A DNA stretch of 53,124 nucleotides, from contig JAVBPD010000157.1 in the NCBI GenBank assembly GCA_031549885.1, forward strand, positions 1 to 53,124, read 5' to 3'. The DNA comes from WQUF01 sp031549885 (GTDB lineage Bacteria; Bacillota; Clostridia; Clostridiales; Clostridiaceae). Position numbers and translations under genes: made by a program. A model generated the notes under the pieces. The model saw only the letters and a program-made list of their open reading frames with translations, made no database searches and was not told the origin of the DNA. Every line of letters begins with the position of its first letter. Position 1 is the stretch's first letter. Below, in pieces: positions 51,268 through 53,124 of the stretch.

Positions 51268-52440
51268 CTATTCAGCTTTTACCACATCTTTATACTTAAA
51301 TTTTCCATCTGTAACAGTTTTCAAAACAGCGTCTTTTATTGCATCTCCATTTGCATCAAGTGTAATCGATCCTGCTGCCCCTGGGAAATTAGCAGTTTTA
51401 GCAATCTCATCCCTTATTTTAACAGAGTCAGTTGAATTAGCAGTTTTTATAGCGTTTAAAATAACTAAATATGCATCATATGCAAGAGCTGAAACAGCAG
51501 CTGGCTCTTCATTATATTCTTTTCTATACTCTTCCACAAATTTTTTAGACTCATCATTTATTGGATTTTCAGCATCAAAAAATGTTGAAAATACAACGCC
51601 TTCTACTGAAGCTTTGCCAACATCTATAAATGCAGGTGTTTCCCAAGTGTCAGTTCCTAAGAAAGGTACTGTAATTCCTAAATCTCTAGCTTGTTTAACA
51701 ACCATAGCTGACTCTGTAAAATTACCTGGTGCAAATATTGCATCTGGATTTTTCGACTTAATATTTTGCAATTGAGCAGAGAAATCGGTATCACCAGTAT
51801 TGTATTTTTGAAGCTCTACTATACAATTTTCATCACCAGTAAGTTTTTTAAATTGATTTGTAAAAAATGTAGCAAGGCCCACCGAATAATCATTAGAAAC
51901 TTCTTCCATTATTGCTATCTTTTTAGCTTTAACTGTATTAAAAGCATAATTTGCCATTACTACTCCTTGAAATGTATCTAAAAAACAAACTCTAAAATAA
52001 AATTCATTTCCTTCTGTTACAAGAGGGTTTGTACAAGAAGCGCCTACAGCTGGAACTTTGGCATTTTTTACTATATCTCCAGCAGCCATTGATAATGAAC
52101 TACCCCAACTTCCTATAATAGCATTTACCTTATCTTGTTCTACTAATTTTGCAGCAGCAGTTGCAGCTTCCACTTTGTCAGATTTATTGTCGGCAGTTAC
52201 TAGTTCAATTTTTTTGCCAAGTACTTCTGGATATAGTTTATTAGCAAGCTTAACACCTTTAACTTCAAGCTCTCCACCACCAGCATTTGCACCAGTTATA
52301 GGTTCAAAAACACCAATTTTAATTGTATCAGATGACGCATTAGGGTCATTTGAACTTGATCCATTATTAGCATTATTAGCACATCCAAATAACGATATGG
52401 TTAAAGTAGATGCTAAAATTATACTAAAAAACCTTTTCAT
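51268..52440 (-). CDS. livK: Branched-chain amino acid-binding lipoprotein, copy 2
   Basis: The 390-residue lipoprotein has lipobox SLFGC, an Asn/Ser-rich linker and the LivK fold beginning IKIGVFEPITGANAGGGE. The order of motifs follows copy 1 closely (about three quarters identical by eye). It heads the liv operon, with its own promoter and a palindromic operator candidate. ATG 52440 follows GAAGGCGG. Divergence from copy 1 in the pocket-lining segments could indicate different amino-acid preference, which I cannot determine. Confidence 0.93.
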   Translation of the reverse strand: MKRFFSIILASTLTISLFGCANNANNGSSSNDPNASSDTIKIGVFEPITGANAGGGELEVKGVKLANKLYPEVLGKKIELVTADNKSDKVEAATAAAKLVEQDKVNAIIGSWGSSLSMAAGDIVKNAKVPAVGASCTNPLVTEGNEFYFRVCFLDTFQGVVMANYAFNTVKAKKIAIMEEVSNDYSVGLATFFTNQFKKLTGDENCIVELQKYNTGDTDFSAQLQNIKSKNPDAIFAPGNFTESAMVVKQARDLGITVPFLGTDTWETPAFIDVGKASVEGVVFSTFFDAENPINDESKKFVEEYRKEYNEEPAAVSALAYDAYLVILNAIKTANSTDSVKIRDEIAKTANFPGAAGSITLDANGDAIKDAVLKTVTDGKFKYKDVVKAE

Positions 52441-52470
52441 TTTGATTACCGCCTTCTTTAACATTATATT

Positions 52471-52487
52471 TCTGAGTATAACTCAGA
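52471..52487. promoter_or_regulatory. Palindromic operator candidate at the liv promoter
   Basis: TCTGAGT-ATA-ACTCAGA, a perfect 7-bp inverted repeat touching the first base of the -10 box and extending over the start point. The position suits a repressor. Confidence 0.55.
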
Positions 52488-52515
52488 TTATATATCAATT
52501 TAGTTTAAAATTCAA
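52487..52515 (-). promoter_or_regulatory. Promoter of the liv operon
   Basis: Minus strand TTGAAT (52515-52510), 17-bp spacer, TATAAT (52492-52487), 47 bp before the livK copy 2 start codon. Confidence 0.8.
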
Positions 52516-52776
52516 TCTTTGTTATATTATAAATTAACATTATGCTAAAATTTTGAAACTTTTTTATTATTTCACAATAATTTTATTTTAAAATAAATTG
52601 AATTTGCTATTAAAAATATGTACTTTTTTCTTATTTACTAAAAGTTTGACAATTATTTATATTCTATAGTTGGTTTAAAACAAATTAAAAATAAGGGGAG
52701 TAATTGGATTTTTATTGATACTAGAAATAGAAACTTTTTAATGATATATTTTATTTAATACTATGTATATCTTATA
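52516..52776. other. AT-rich gap between livK copy 2 and the sugar-kinase remnant
   Basis: About 260 bp without coding support. Nothing but AT-rich sequence was seen apart from the promoter at its left border; part of it may be decayed upstream sequence of the sugar-kinase remnant. Confidence 0.5.
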
Positions 52777-53124
52777 ATGGATTCATTAATTAAAAGAAAT
52801 CAATTAAATTTTGGAACTGTCTCTTTGTCTCATAACCCTTCTAGGGACACTGTAATAGAAATAGTTAACTATGCTATTAAAAAAGAAAAAATAATATCTT
52901 TAGATGTAAATTATAGAGCACCTCTTTGGGATGATAAAGACGAAGCTTTATTCTTTATTTAAAAATAAATGGTGAGCCCATTAAAGTTGTCGATACTACA
53001 GGTGCAGGCGATTGCTTTATGGGAGCTTTTCTTTCAAAAATTATAAATGAAAATGTATATAAAATTAATATAAAAACTTTAGAAAGCGCTGCAATATTTG
53101 CAAATAAAGCAGCTTCCATATGTA
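52777..53124 (+). pseudogene. PfkB-family sugar kinase (fructokinase-like) remnant
   Basis: Two fragments of one kinase are in different frames. Frame 1 (52777-52962) encodes FGTVSLSHNPSRDTVIEIVNY...IISLDVNYRAPLWDDKDEA, the middle region of fructokinases. After its stop, frame 3 (from ~52962) encodes INGEPIKVVDTTGAGDCFMGAFLSK, including the PfkB C-terminal signature with catalytic Asp (GAGD). The ~75 residues normally between them and the first ~120 residues are missing, and no ribosome binding site precedes the first fragment. The gene runs off the right edge. It is a decayed gene. Confidence 0.85.

Overview
The window is AT-rich DNA from a low-GC Firmicute, most likely a Clostridiaceae member. 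The support is strong GGAGG-type ribosome binding sites with occasional TTG and GTG starts, a SAM-I riboswitch, a CIRCE-controlled groESL operon, long-form HPF, RecD2/ComF/HPF clustering, a clostridial Ogg, a DUF4364 homologue and LPxTG surface proteins. No rRNA, tRNA, CRISPR array, insertion sequence or prophage was recognised. Several starts below are revised from the longest reading frame to the codon with a proper ribosome binding site.

Layout. 1-4.5 kb: a cut-off unknown gene, a patatin-like lipase, adenine deaminase and an aldo/keto reductase with a ferredoxin tail. 4.5-8.3 kb: a heptad coiled-coil gene with 42-bp internal repeats, then two adjacent genes for secreted proteins built of carboxypeptidase-regulatory-like repeats, the larger with a full LPxTG sorting signal. 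8.4-11 kb: metNIQ methionine importer behind a consensus promoter and a SAM-I riboswitch. 11-16.8 kb: MBL hydrolase, two unknown proteins, a double-OB SSB-like protein, a shortened DUF4364 protein, a beta-propeller and a branched-chain polyamine synthase (BpsA) homologue. 16.8-21.4 kb: recD2, a ComFA-like protein without Walker A, comFC and hpf. 21.5-28.5 kb: lepA, TPR protein, M16 peptidase-recX, a CPBP-like membrane protein, a lipoprotein and a YdcF-family protein. 28.6-32.9 kb: groES-groEL, ogg and a membrane metallophosphoesterase. 33.1-35.4 kb: a 752-residue secreted repeat protein ending in a bare LPNTGED. 35.4-39 kb: an Lpl-type sugar ABC importer without its ATPase. 39.2-43.1 kb: a stand-alone ParB-like protein, a GNAT, an unknown protein and an AI-2E family transporter. 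43.2-46.4 kb: rplS-rbgA-rnhB and a DUF362 ferredoxin protein. 46.4-52.5 kb: livHMGF bracketed by two near-identical livK genes. The right edge is a decayed PfkB sugar-kinase gene.

Most genes are housekeeping or nutrient uptake in small operons closed by clear hairpin terminators. The parts least explained by known families are the surface proteins with oddly placed LPxTG motifs, the helicase-like protein lacking an ATP site beside recD2 and comFC, the BpsA homologue, and the paired operator-like repeats before the lpl and liv operons.
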